From positions 1,125,686,744-1,125,750,743 of the forward strand of contig OY856412.1 in the NCBI GenBank assembly GCA_963693085.1: a stretch of 64,000 bases of DNA. Reading direction: 5' to 3'. The DNA is from Alisma plantago-aquatica. Taxonomy: Eukaryota; Streptophyta; Magnoliopsida; Alismatales; Alismataceae. Positions 10,986 through 23,933 of the stretch are shown piece after piece. Within the stretch, counting starts at the first letter, position 1; the number at the start of each line of letters is the position of its first letter. The notes beneath the pieces are model-generated. The model did no database searches. It was not told where the DNA came from and saw only the letters and a list, made by a program, of their open reading frames with translations. Made by a program: the position numbers and the translations under genes.

Positions 10986-13940
10986 ATAGAAGATATATAT
11001 ATAATGATGATAATGTCAATGATAAACCGATCCAGGATGATATGGTTGATGAGATGTTGTGTAGTTGTCAGGACAATGTCATTGATCCACCTTCTTTATT
11101 TGCAAACATTGTCCATGATGCTGAAAAACCATTATATAAGGGTTGTACTAAGTTCACAAGGTTGAGTGTTGTGATGCGATTATATACTCTTAAAGCTCAA
11201 AACCGGTGGAGCTATAAGAGTTTCACTTCACTATTGTCTTTGTTAAAGGAAATTCTTCCTGAAGGCAACGAGCTTCCAATTTCAACATATAAAGCAAAGA
11301 AAATAATGTTCCTAATGGGAATGGAGGTTAAGAAGATTCATGCATATCCAAATGATTGTGTGTTATTTCAGAAGGACTATAGTAATTTGATAAATTGTCC
11401 AAAATGTGGTGCGTCAAGGTATAAGACCACAAATTCAGCTAAGGCTAAAAATGGCTCTCCTGCCAAGGTGATGTGGTATTTACCAATAATACCATGATTT
11501 CAACGCTTATTTGCTAATACAGAAGATGCGCAAAATTTGTCTTGGCATGGTGAGTTAAAGGTCAATGATTATGGCATCCTACGACATGCATCTGATTCAC
11601 CACAATGGAAGAAAATTGATTTATTATACCCTCAATTTGGTAAAGAACCAAGAAACTTAAGACTTGGACTCTGTACAGATGGAATGAATCCCTATGGTAC
11701 ATTAAGCAGCCAACATAGCATGTGGCCTGTTATGATTGTTATATACAATCTTCCTCATTGTGTATGAAAAATAAGTATGTCATGTTGTCAATATTGATAT
11801 CAGGGCCCAAGCAACCTGGAAATGATATTGATTTTTACCTTCAACCTCTAATTGATGACCTAATGAAACTATGGGAAGAAGGTGTTATGACATATGATGC
11901 TTCATGTAAAGAGATCTTTAGTTTGTGTGCTATGTTGTTTTGTACGATTAATGACTTTCCAGCTTATGGAAATTTGTCTGGATATAGCCTAAAAGGATAC
12001 AAAGCATTTCCTATTTATGAGGAAAATACTGATTCAATCTAACTGAAACATGGTGGTAAAATCATATATCTTGGTCATCGGAGATTTCTCCCACCAATGC
12101 ATCCTTATCAAAGGTAATGTAAAAATTTTAATGGGTCAATAGAGGAACAAAGTGCTCCTAAACCTATACCAGGAAATGTTGTATATGATAGGGTGAAACA
12201 TATTGTTAATGAATTTGGAAAGAGTTCAAGTAGTCGTACTCTCACATGTGACAAATCTCTATACAAGAAGAGGTCAATATTCTGGGATCTTCCTTATTGG
12301 AGATATTTGGCAATTAGACACTGCATTGATGTCATGCATGTTGAAAAGAATGTTTGTGATATCATCATTGGTACGCTATTGAACATACCAGGAAAGACTA
12401 AAGATGACATCAAATCTAGAAATGATTTAGAATTAATGGGTATAAGAAAAGAATTATCAGTGGAGATCAGGGGTCGCCGCACATATTTACCACCAACTTG
12501 TTACACTTTGTCAAAGCAGGAGAGAAAGACTTTCTGTGAGTGCTTGTATAATATTAAGGTCGACAAAGATACTCATCTAATATTCGTAGATTGGTATCAA
12601 AGAAGGATATGAAGTTGATAGGTCTCAAATCTCACGATTGTCACACCTTATTGCAACAAATTTTACATGTGGTTATTCGATCTATATTGCCAAAGCATGT
12701 AAGGTTTGAAATAACAAGACTCTATTTCTTCTTCAATGAGATATGCAACAAAGTGATACATCCTGATACTCTCAATAAATTACAGAAAGATTTAATGGTT
12801 ACTATGTGTCAGCTTGAAATGTACTTTCCTCCTTCATTTTTTGATATCATGGTTCATCTTGTAGTACATATTACAAGGAAGGTGAAGATGTTGGGTCCAA
12901 TTTTCTTACACTTGATGTATCCATTTCAACACTACATGAGTGTTTTAAAGGTGATGTTTGGAATCGTTATCGTCCTGAAGGGAGTATTATTGAGGGTTAT
13001 GTGGCTAGGGAGGTGATGGACTTTTGCAATGATTTTTTGAATTGCAATGAAACTTCTAGCGATCTAAAAAATTCCCATCACAATGAATCTTATTGTGGCA
13101 AAGAAACTCTAGGAGGACGAGTGAAAGGAATCAGTCATGAGTTGTGGGAACAAGCACATTTGTATATTTTACACAACATCGATGTTGTTAGTAGATACAT
13201 CACAGAACGCAATGATCTTATCAAGAGAAATCATCTGCGATTCAGTTCAATGTGGCTTGCAAGAGAGCATAATCGAACATTTATTAGGTGGTTTGAAGAT
13301 AAAGTCTTTAATCAACTATCTGAATCACCGAATAATGTTGTTGAGAACATAAAATGGCTCTCCTTTAAGCCAAAAATGGATGTCATGTCATATGAAGGTT
13401 AGGACATAAACATATTTTCATACTACATAAAGTGTCAAGATGAAAGTAGTGTAGTCTAAAATAGTGGGGTCACTGTTCAAGCTTGTTCATTGTATTTTTC
13501 TAGTGCCAAAGATAAAAGACCACGTGAAGCTAAGATGTCACATTACGACGTCATTGAGGACATATGGGAATTGGACTATACAAATTTCAGAGTTCCTATC
13601 TTTAGGTGTAATTGGGTTGACAACAACAAAGGAGTTTTAGTGGATGAGTTGGGTTTTAAATTGGTGAATTTTGAAAAGATTGGTGAGAAATATGAGCCAT
13701 TCATCATGGCAGACCAAGCAAAACAAGTATTCTATATTGATGACCCAACAAATAAAAATTGGTTTGTCATTCTTCATGGAAAAAGAGTTTACTATAGATC
13801 CTATAAATGAAGAAGAATACTATGAAAAGTATGATGATTCCAGCCCATTCTCAGTTGGTTTGCCAAGTGTTAATGTTGAAGATAACAACGATGAATACTA
13901 TAAATGTCAAGACCATGCTGAAGGAATTTTACTTGACTAA
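10979..13940 (+). pseudogene. CACTA-1 tnp2-family transposase, broken
   Basis: The reading runs through the diagnostic tnp2 landmarks: NIVHDAEKPLYKGC (about 11,104), the CPKCGASRYK zinc-binding pair (about 11,397), LCTDGMNPYG with the putative first catalytic Asp (about 11,670), IYNLP...NKYVML (about 11,740-11,785), NDFPAYGNLSGY (about 11,950), FWDLPYW and CIDVMHVEKNVCD (about 12,282-12,360). DUF4218 follows at about 12,600-12,960 and DUF4216 (FRCNWVDNNKGVLVDELGF) at about 13,600-13,670, ending at TAA 13,938-13,940. The enzyme would cut and paste CACTA ends. It is inactive: stops near 11,496, 12,040, 12,118, 12,610, 13,400 and 13,456, plus frameshifts near 11,765, 12,600, 12,950 and 13,805. 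The N-terminal exon, present in CACTA-2, is lost. It is more complete in the core than the CACTA-2 copy. Confidence 0.88.
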
Positions 13941-14097
13941 CAACTCAACCAATACTAGAGGCATGTATTCTTTGAATTATTTATTTTATTATCATTCAAA
14001 CACATAATATTTTAAATATACATCATATATCATTCAACCACTTGGGCTTTTATTATCACTTATGTTTCTTTTATCATGTATACTTGCAGGTTCTAAA

Positions 14098-17000
14098 ATG
14101 GCAAGTTCAGATGAACATTCTGAGCATGAGCACCATGAGGATGGTAGTGGTGATGCTAAAAAAAGTAGAGGTCCCACACTGATGCGTAGGCAGCAGGAGC
14201 TCAGGGCCAAAGGGGAGAAATTGGCAGTCTAGTTTGATGTCACAGAAGCACCTATTAGGGAACATGCTAGTTCTTTCAAGCATTACTTAGGGGCGACCGC
14301 GCACAGTAAGGTGGCAATAGATATAGAAAATTAGCATGATGTTTCTAATGCCTCAAAAGACCTCCTATGGAAAGATATATCTGTGAGTGGAAGTGATATT
14401 ATTTTAATATGTTTTTTGTTTATTGATTCCAATTTAGTTTGCTTGGAAAGACATATCCTTTTCAAGACAACATTATTGCTTCTTTTGTATGTATATGGTG
14501 TTTTTCATCTAAATGAAAAAGATCACAAGAAAAAAGTGCTACAACGTTGTGGTGTACGATGGAGGGATTTTAAGACATATCTCAAAAGGGAATTTATAGA
14601 TAATCCTAAACAAAAGAAGAAAGCAACATATATATATATGTTTTTATAGATCCTGAGGTGTGGGAAATATTTGTGGCAGCTAGGAAATTGGAAGTGTTTC
14701 AGGTAATAAAGATTGTGATGTATTGTATGAATCTTTAATTTTATACAATTAAGGAGATGAATCTTTTTATATATATTTTCCAAGTCTAAATTGCAATACC
14801 TCATTTTAAATGATCAGACTATTCATGAGGCCCAAAAGGAAAGACGGGCCAAAAATGTGCATGACCATTGCTTGGAGCCCGGTGGTTATGTCTTCTGCCA
14901 GCAACTATAAGACAAGCAGCTCTATTTTGGAGAAGATTCGAGTACAACTCAAGTTGAGAATCCATCCTGACACTTGTAGTGGATTGATGCTAGAAAGAAT
15001 CGAGCAGGTGAAATTGTCAACCCTGCAACTAAGGAGGTGGCACAAAAGATGGTAGGTTTATCCCAACTAAGTAAAGAGTAACTCCCACAAACATAGATTT
15101 ATTTATATCTAATTGATATTGTGATTTAATATTTTTATTAACTATGAATAGATTGATCTCCATGAGAAAAGGAAGGAAAGAAAGTTCATCCCAACTGGCC
15201 GCATGGATGAACTATTAGTTGCACTTGGTACGGAGGAGCATCCTAGCCGTATTAGGGAATTAGGAGCTGGCATAGGATTGAAGTCTTATTTTGGCCCTTC
15301 GCAATATAAAAGAGGTCATGCAGGAGGTCTTACACAAGAGGAAGTTGAAGCATTAGTAGCATAGAAAGTAAAAGAAATAATGTCTTCATTTCAGCCTACT
15401 CAACCTTCTCAACCTACTCAAACTGTGTGTCTCTCAGATGATGAGGTACAAGCCCATGCTCCAACTATAGAAGGTCATGGGAGCACTCCCAATGACCCAC
15501 CACAACAATCTGCAGTAAGTTTTTGTTCTATATGTTGTGTTATTAGTATGATATATATATGATTACATATATATACTTGTAGTAGGTATCTGGTTTACCG
15601 CTTCATATATAACTTATATTATTTCAATTCTAGGTTGGTATGAACTGTAAACTTATAGTGGAGGTTCCAGAATATAATGTTGTTGCAGCGGGCAAGGTAT
15701 ACAACCTTGGTGGTACATTGCATTGCCAACAAATTATTGATGACATTTGTCGTGTGTCCATCCATCTTGTGTATGATGGAATGGGGGACAAACCATTACC
15801 CATACCTAATCATGAATATAGTACAGTTGAAGAAACATATGGTGCTATGGTGGGTTGGCCTACACACTTGGTTATTAATGACAAGGTATACTTGAATTCT
15901 ACCATTTTTTTCATATTTGACTGCATATATGAACTCGTGTAATATAAGTATGTAATTTAATTAACAGGTTTGCAAACTAAAAAGTAAAAATTCTACTAGT
16001 CATCCTCCAATACCCAAGCCATATTTTATTCCAGAATCCACATTCGACAAGTTGGGAAGTAAATATAAATGTTTGTGTCGATACTTAGCCAACCAAAGCT
16101 CTAAATTACAAATGTTGGTCAATTTAACAGAAGATGCAACTGGGAGAGACTTTGACAGTTATATTTTTCTTGATGATATTATAGAGTTGTTCCGGTATGA
16201 TTGGTTGAATACTTCGATATTAGAAGTATGGATAAGGTAAGGATCTATCAATATAGAAAATTCCAATACACATTTTAGCTTATTTCTATATATGAAAATA
16301 ATTACAAATGTTTTATAGCCATTTATATATCGAGACCATAAACTTTGATATAAGGAATGTTGGATTCTTAGTTCCTTCAGTCACTAGTCAAGTGGAGACA
16401 CATATTGAGGATGTGAATGAGTACTTCTCTACTGCATTCAAATATTTTGCTAGTGTGGGAAAGGAAATTATCCTAATTCCTTTTAATGTCCAGTAAGTAT
16501 TATTATTCAATATAATTTTAATAATGAATAAATTTATTTATTTTAATGTTTGTTTTATTCTTACTCAAATCTAGACATTAGGAATTAGTGGTGGTTGTCC
16601 CAAAATTGATGACTCTTTATTATCTTGACCCAATGGGAACAACAACAAGGGGTCACAAACTGAAATTGCCAGATATGGAGTAAGCATAAATTTAGTCAAT
16701 GCTTCAACATGATATTTCTATTTAGAATTTCTATTTTACCAACTATCGTTTAATTGATAGGGGTTTAAAGGCTTTTCGTGAAGGTGGAAAACAAATACCC
16801 ACAAAATTAAAGACATTGACTTTGAAAAATGACAAGGTAGCTACTTTGACAACTGCTTAGTCTTATATGTATTAATTTTCAACTCTTATATGTCAACTCT
16901 TATAGTCTTATCTCAACTATGTTTATAGTAGTTTACTAACATTAAGTATAATTCATTATTTTTAGTGTCATATACAAAATAATGGTTGGGCTTGTGGCTA

Positions 17001-17247
17001 CTATGTAATGAAATATATGCAAGCTATTATCAAACAAGCATCACATGACATTTAGACTATAGATCAGGTAATAAAGAATAACATCATAAATTTACAAGTG
17101 AGTTGTAGTCATTTTATAAAATATTAGCATGTGAATTTTCTATTACAGATCTTTACAACTCAGCCTTACACACTTGAGGACTTAAATGAATTCTGAGAAG
17201 AGTGGTCAGATGCTTTTCTAAATGAAGTCAATATAGCATTGGATTGA
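14098..17247 (+). pseudogene. CACTA-1 second gene: En/Spm (Ptta-type) protein with C-terminal Ulp1 domain
   Basis: Starts at ATG 14,098 after an intron-like gap from tnp2. Exons give an acidic N-terminus followed by KKSRGPTLMRRQ, then a DNA-binding-like segment (HKKKVLQRCGVRWRDFKTYLKR, about 14,525-14,590). The block GTEEHPSRIRELG...YFGPSQYKRG (about 15,230-15,315) is typical of plant En/Spm family proteins. A domain around 15,650-15,890 ends GWPTHLVIND (DUF8039-like). The C-terminal part is a Ulp1/C48 peptidase: His at about 16,576 with the normal adjacent Trp codon changed to TAG, YYLDPMG (Asp) at about 16,620, and IQNNGWACGYYVMKYM (Gln and Cys) at about 16,975-17,022. It ends at TGA 17,245-17,247. 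Several in-frame stops show it is dead. Two Ulp1 types, this one and the MULE one, are clearly different sequences. Confidence 0.82.
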
Positions 17248-17509
17248 ATATGTCAGCTCCATTTATGTATTTGGTTTTGTAACTCTTTGATATTTACTTT
17301 TGCATATGACATTTAATATCATCTCATACTTGCAATCTATCATTTTGTAAATTATGATGTGATTATGTGTAACTCAACTGAATATATGAATCATTTTTGT
17401 TATGAATGTGTGGTTTGGAATGGTGATGGTTGAGCATCAATGGTCCCCTCTCCCATGTCCTGGTTCTTCTTGTTCTGTACTGTTTCCGCAGATTTTTTTT
17501 TTAAATTGT

Positions 17510-18037
17510 ACCCTCTAGGGTCGGTTATCTTGAAAAACTGACCTTATAGGTATCTCTAGGGTCAATTTTTCTTAATAACCAACCCTAGAGATACCTATAA
17601 GGTTGGTTTTTTAAGATAACCGACCCTATAGTGTCTGGTTATCAGCAAGCTCAATCTGTAGACTCTATTGAGTCAGTTTTCATCATACAGAGCATCTCTA
17701 GGGTCGGTTATTAAGAAAAACCGACCTTATAGGGTCTGGCTCAATCTATAGACTCTATTGAGTCAGTTTTCATCATATAACTGTCCTTATAGAGGATCTC
17801 TTGCGTCGTTTATTTAGAAAAACTGACCTTATAGGGTTTAGGTACAATTTCTTTTCTCATTTCGGGTTAGTTTTTGACAGCCTCTTGGGTCGGTTTTTAT
17901 TATATAAGGTTGGTTTTCTTTGGTTAAAAAAACCAACCCTATAGAGAAATTTCTTTATCGATGACTACTGAGGCGTCGGCTGAAAAGTGATGCTATAGGC
18001 TTAAAAAATGACGCTATAGACCATTATTGTACTAGTG
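17510..18037. repeat. CACTA-1 3' subterminal repeats and terminus
   Basis: This zone repeats a short unit like CTATAGGGTCGGTT in both orientations, as expected for the transposase-binding subterminal region of CACTA elements. An inverted repeat with 47-nt arms (17,516-17,562 and 17,582-17,628) forms a strong potential hairpin with a 19-nt loop. The terminal bases at 18,021-18,037, read on -, are CACTAGTACAATAATGG. Most of the zone also shares the AAAACCGAC theme with CACTA-2, but the exact unit differs. Confidence 0.8.
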
Positions 18038-19990
18038 TATTGTCGATTTTTTAAAATTGATTCAACAAATTTATGTGACTACAATGTTGGTGGATATGTA
18101 CTTATCAAGAAAACATCAAATTAAGAAGAATATGAACTGACAAAAAAGTTTTAAATGAATCATAATCAACTACTTGTATGAGCATATGATATTCTCCAAG
18201 GAGAAGATATGATATATTAGTAGAGAAGTGAATGGGGTTGATGTCAATTATAGTATGGATATATGACTTGAACTCATCCAGTGTATTCATAAGTGTAATA
18301 TTGATGGGTCTAACAAATTTACTAGAATAAGACTCATTAAAGAGAAATTTTCCATCATCTTTAAAGTTTACTTTTTGTGCACATGAACTATATGTCATGT
18401 TTTTTATCAATGTAAAACACATTAATATTGTATCAATCATATTTTTTAAATTATGGCATTTATGTAATTTATGCCTACAACCCTATCTCACACTTTCAAA
18501 ATTGAGCACATTATTTCCATGACAGAAATCTACGACTATTAGGAACGTGTGTTTCGAGATAGAGTCATGCATGTACATAGTTTTGGAAAGAAGATGGAGA
18601 AAAACCCTATTTGTGGGCAAGGAATCTATGTTCCTTATGTGGGTTCCACAATTAGTTATTTGGTTTGTTGAAATAAAATTTGCAACTAATCTATGCTAAA
18701 AAATGCATATGAGTTTTTTGTTGTTGAGATTACTTGTTGCAAGGCCTTATCCATAATTAAAGTCATGGAAATTTATTAAGCCTTTTAGTTAAGAGATACA
18801 AGATTGTTCAACTTGTTTTAAGTCTATTGTTTAGAAGCTTATCTGATGGTTTTAAGAATGGCATCTAGATGGTTTATTACTTAAAAATCCTTAACTGACG
18901 TGGGGCTTCTCAATTTTATTTTTGAGTGCAATATTATAAATATTATTGAAGGTCTTTAGGTGTATTCACTAAATCAACCCTCAATATATTCAAACTACAA
19001 TGATAGAAGATCATGGATAGGACATCTTGCTCAAGAAGATATGTGTGAATCTAGTTTGTATAATCTTTGATTTCCTTTTCAAAGAAGGAGGATATGAGAG
19101 AATGAGAGGATGGATTTCTGAAGTGGTCAATTTTCTATAGTTTCCATAATTCTTGAAGTTTATAAGTGTTTCTTTATGTTGATTGTACCCTTTGTTTCCA
19201 AGGAGGATACGTGGTTTGTAATTTTGTAAGTATCGCATGTTCACTAAAATATCTTGAATTTTTGTCCTTGCTTTTTTTCACTTTTATGTTCAGTTCTTGA
19301 TTGTATTCATTGGGTAAAAATAGGTATCAAACTTTATGTGAATTTACAATCAAGATAGACCTTGGTCGAATGGATGGAACAAGGTTGTTTAAGTCTAAAG
19401 ATGAGAGAATATATTAAACAAAGGGGTTTATGTATGGATGTTGTCAAAAAATTTGTTATTCCATATCCTCTAAATAGAATTCAGTTGTAGACTTTTCAAG
19501 ACTAAATTAGTTAGCAAAATGGAGTGTGTGTTTTCAAGAATCCATGTATTGTCTTGGAACAAGTTGTGAGATTTCAATGATTTCATAAACCACACTATGA
19601 TTTTTTTTCTTTATAATCAATTTCTTATAGGAAATGTTGTGCTACACACTATAGTTTAAGTCAAACCAAAATTAGGTTGATAACTTATGCACCACCCATG
19701 TTATGATTTTGTTTTATATAACTACAACACACAAGATTCAAAATTCTTGGTGTTGTTAAAATGTCTTTTGGTTTTTTTAAGAAACCAACAATCTACAATC
19801 TGAATATTATATAATGAAGCATATCACTTTATTTAACATGTCATTTAATTTGAAAGAATAGGGTTTGTCTGTGACCCCTCTTTTCCATTTCCATCTTAAG
19901 TTCGTATCACAGTTTCTACTTATTTTGACCATATCAAACATTGTGTGAGTTGCCACTAGAATTTGGTGTTTGTACAAATATTTCAAGCTC
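18038..19990. other. Unassigned AT-rich sequence
   Basis: I see no coding homology, repeat period or element end here. Short open frames on both strands (for example 18,105-18,440 on -) have no recognisable motif. The segment next to 19,990 may be the 3' untranslated part of the LINE on -, but no poly-A-type tail is clear; a T run near 19,604 is only a weak candidate. Confidence 0.5.
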
Positions 19991-20776
19991 CTGACATCAT
20001 TTTTTGTATTGGAACATGGTTCTACATTTTTTAAATCCAACTGAATCAATTGGTACATTGGTGCTAGTCTTTACATAATCGGGCTGAAAAAACTCTATTT
20101 CCTTGAGGTAGGTGCCTTGTGAGAACTCCGGGTAGCTTGTCCATAGGCCATTATTGTCAGGTTGCTTAGGACACCGTTTTGCAAGTTGGTCTGCTAGTTT
20201 GTTCATGTTTATTTTTTTATGTGTCAAACTTTGAACTATCGAGTCCTTGGCATTCTGGTTGATTTGATTAGTGATCAGTTTGTATTTTTATCAGTATTAT
20301 TTGGGGTGTTTTATGTATTTTCCTGAAAGGTGAAGTCTGTAATCAAGTGGTATGGTTTAGAAAGGAGGTGGCCCAGCTGTATGCCTTCTAAGATTGCTTG
20401 TAGTTCTCTAATTAGCGGTTATGATTGTTCTATCTATTTGGATTTCCCCATGATCCCCTATCCTGAGTGGTCTCTGAATATACAACTAATGTATATGGTG
20501 CTTTTGACGACGTTAAGTGTTGCATCTACATTGAGTAATATAGACTCATTTGCGATAGACATTTGTGGATTTGGGTTGTCTGGTACTGTCCTCAGGGATC
20601 TATGGTTTGCCATTGATTGTTGGACAAATCTTGTATCTATTCTACATGTGGTTAGTTTTTGGATTATGGGTTTAGTTGTATTGTTGAAGACTACATCACT
20701 TCTAAATCTCCATTATAGTTGACAAGTTTTGGAAAAGGCTATGGCCCATTCTGGTATGTTTCCTAGAGTATTAAGA

Positions 20777-21510
20777 TTGTATTACAGCCATTGTGTAGGT
20801 GATCCGGATTCATATAAAATATTTTCTTGAGGGGGTATAAATTATAGCCAGAGGTCTTTTGATGGTTTACAGTCTCTCAAAAGCGTGCAAAGTAGTTTCT
20901 TCTTCCAAGTTACAGTGAGTTCACTTGGAATTTATGGACATATGTATTTTGAGAAAGAGATGATTGGTCATTAGCCTATCATGGTGGATCGGCCATAAGA
21001 AGGTTTTGCATTGTAAAGGTACAATAATTTGCTATATGAACTTGAAGGAACCTAAGTTTGTTGTTGTACTGGTTGGGGCAGTAAGGATGATGTAAGCTAC
21101 TGTAGAAGTAAATCATCAATCGTTGGATATTTTCCACACATAATTGTATTACAGCCATTGTGTAGGTGATCTGGATTCATATAAAATATTTTCTTGAGGG
21201 GGTATAAATTATAGCCAGAGGTCTTTTGATGGTTTACAGTCTCTCAAAAGCGTGCAAAGTACTTTCTTCTTCCAAGTTACATTGAGGTCACTTGGAATTT
21301 ATGGACATATGTATTTTGAGAAAGAGATGATTGGTCATTAGCCTATCATGGTGGATCGGCCATAAGAAGGTTTTGCATTGTAAAGGTACAATAATTTGCT
21401 ATATGAACTTGAAGGAACCTAAGTTTGTTGTTGTACTGGTTGGGGCAGTAAGGATGATGTAAGCTACTGTAGCAGTAAAGCATCAATCGTTGGATATTTT
21501 CCACACATAT
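20777..21510. repeat. Tandem duplication inside the LINE, period 367 bp
   Basis: ACAGCCATTGTGTAGGTGAT occurs at 20,784 and again at 21,151, and the whole segment to TTTTCCACACAT is repeated. Copy 1 is about 20,777-21,143 and copy 2 about 21,144-21,510. By eye only about seven substitutions separate them, far fewer than the decay of the surrounding LINE would suggest, so the duplication is much younger than the LINE. Confidence 0.92.
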
Positions 21511-22433
21511 CGATCATCTATCTAGTCCTTAGTGGGGGGTGGGCATTTCTAGGATTGCCTTGATTGTGCTAGGTATGAACCACTCATTTAGGAAGCCTTC
21601 ATCCCAATTTTCCTCAACTATTATCATACATGAGACTTTGAGATCAAGGATTTTTGTAGGGATTATTTTCTGGGTTGTAGTACTGGTGTGGAGCCATCTC
21701 CAACCCATTCAATGCCCACATGTTGGTGTCTGTTTCAGATAAAATCGTGGAGTATGTTTTAATGACATTCAGGCATGATAGGATGGCTCTCTATGTGTGT
21801 GACCCTAATGATCGTAAGCCATTGGAGCTTGTGTATTTTGCTTTCAATATTGTAACCCATGGACTTGATTCATTTTGGGTGAAGGTCTAAGCCATTTTCA
21901 TTATTGGATCCTTGTAGACCTCCCTTGTTCATTTTATTCCCAGACCTTCGTGTAAGGTTTGGTGAGTTTATCCTAGGTCATTCCATATGAACTTTCTAAT
22001 TGGTTTATCAATTTTGTTACATGTAGAGAGGGATAGCATTATTGATTGCTTTGTGTATGTCAGTTGAGAAAGGAGGATGGGTTTTGATAGTGTGGCCCTA
22101 CCATTGATAGGGTACAATTTTTCTAGTTCATGATATGTTGTTGTATCTTAGTGGTGATATTAGAGGAAATTTTCTTTGGATATCCTTCTATGAATGATTG
22201 GAACACCAAGTTGTCTTCCTAGATGTTTAGTTTCTTGTATTTTTGTTAGTCTGCAGATGCGATTTCTTATCAATCATGTAGTGTTGTAGGAGAAGAATAT
22301 GCTTGACTTATTTTCAGATAGAATTTTTCCAGAAGCCTTGTTGAAAGTGTGTAAGCATTTTAGGGTTGTTCTCATGTGTTTTCATGCGGCTTCACCAAAA
22401 ATAATAATGTCATCTACAAATCTAGCATGAGTC

Positions 22434-23933
22434 AAAGTTGTTTACTCAAGGTCTAAATTTACTAAACCCTTGTTTTGATGATGACTAACCATTCTACTCA
22501 TTTGTGTCTAATGATTTTACTTCATTGATTTTAGATTAGGTAAGACACACTACAAAATGCCTAAACTTGTGCATCCTAACTTGGAGAAAGACAAGTCAAA
22601 ATGAATGCAAGTGCACTTTTGTGGAAAACATTCTATATCTATTATAATCATGCTCTAAATCACTTGTAATGGTTGTATGACTTGTAATTAAGCTTAGAAA
22701 AAATCAAGAGCACTTAAAACAAATATTTAAGCACTTTTATGACACTTTCCAAAATTCATCACAGACAATTTTATCGGTTAAGTTTCACTCACATGAAACT
22801 CGACTGACAACCCTATGTAGGTCTTGGTAATTGCTAGGGCTGACCGAGTTTCCCCAGGATAAACTCGATTGACATCCTGCTTAGGAAAATCTTGGCCAAG
22901 TTTCATCTAGGATAAAGTTGATCAACAACTCAAAATTGCTTTGTCTCATAGTGTTATCGATCAATTTACCTTTATTGAAACTCGACCGATGGTACTGTAT
23001 TGATTGTCCAAAAAAGTGTTTATAACCGTTGGAGTGTCTAAAACTCAAAAATATATCTGTTGCAACATCCCAAATGGCTAGAATTCGTCCCAATCTATCT
23101 ATACTGGCTAGAGGGGAATCTCAACTATAAATAGGACCCCTTGGGCTTCATCACATGGTTATCCAAGCACTATGAAGGTCCCTATATTATATTTGAGTGC
23201 CTCTAAGAGCCTCCATCCACTTTGAAACTTAATAACTTGCTACATCCGTTAGAGTGAGTAGGAGATTTGTAAGAGAGCTAGTCATACATGTAAATATCTT
23301 GTGAGACTCTCACTTCCTCCACATCCCAATATGTCTTGCTACCATGAAGATAAAGGTTCCCTCTCTTGGCTAAGAGCGGTGAAGAAGAAGAGGGGAAGCA
23401 GTCCCTTGGTGAAAGCTTCACCTTGGTGAAGGTGAAGTCAAAGGTGGGGGATCCAAGTCAAGAGTGGGTAAATCCTAGAAGGTGGATGAGTCATCTCAAA
23501 AGTGGATAAATCCTTGGACGAAGGGGAAGACTTGTTGCAAGAGTAGGTAAGTCCTTGGTAAGGTATAAGACTCTTGGTCATGGATAGGTAAGCCCTTTGT
23601 AAGGTTATTGGTTCCCTTGTCCTCAAAGGGAAGGCTATGTATCCTTGACATGGAAAAGGAAGGCCTTATGTTGTAACTCTTATAATGGGATATAAGGAGT
23701 GAGACATAATAGAAAATCCTAGAGGATGACCTCCCTAGGTAGTGGATGTACATCTCCTAATTTGGAGTTTGGAACCACTATACATAGCTTGTGTTACTTG
23801 TGCTTGTTCAATCTCTCTCCCTTGTTATGTATGTTTTAGTTGCATTCAAAACCTTGAATGTCTAATAAATTTGGTTTATGTTCTTAAATCTCTATTCACC
23901 CCCTCTAGAGCCCATCATTGTTCCAACAAAAGT
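22434..23933. mobile_element. Solo LTR, probably Ty1/copia, with 5-bp TSD
   Basis: The insertion occupies 22,439-23,928 (1,490 bp). It begins TGTTTACTCAAGG, ends GTTCCAACA, and is flanked by AAAGT at 22,434-22,438 and 23,929-23,933. TG...CA ends with TGTT/AACA symmetry and a 5-bp duplication are the signature of an LTR. No internal retrotransposon sequence is present, so it is a solo LTR left by LTR-LTR recombination. The TTTTGATGATGACTAACC near the start and TTCACCCCCTCTAGAGCCC near the end resemble SIRE/Maximus-type copia LTRs; that lineage call is from memory of the family and is less certain. It splits the LINE between its GDP and FVDD boxes. Confidence 0.85.

Larger units (their letters stand above)
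10979..18037 (+). mobile_element. CACTA-1: 5'-truncated CACTA (En/Spm) transposon
   Basis: The element contains a tnp2 transposase gene, an En/Spm second gene ending in an Ulp1 domain, and a 3' subterminal repeat zone. Its right terminus is at 18,037, where the complement reads CACTAGTACAATAATGG. Comparison with CACTA-2 shows that the left terminus, the subterminal region and the first exon of tnp2 are absent. Recognisable homology starts at about 10,979, directly against the broken end of the FAR1-like gene. With no left end, no target duplication can be tested. Confidence 0.82.

Noticed and set aside
20330..20722. 130-codon open frame on +
   Set aside because: It lies antisense to the LINE RNase H region, which is the recognisable coding strand.
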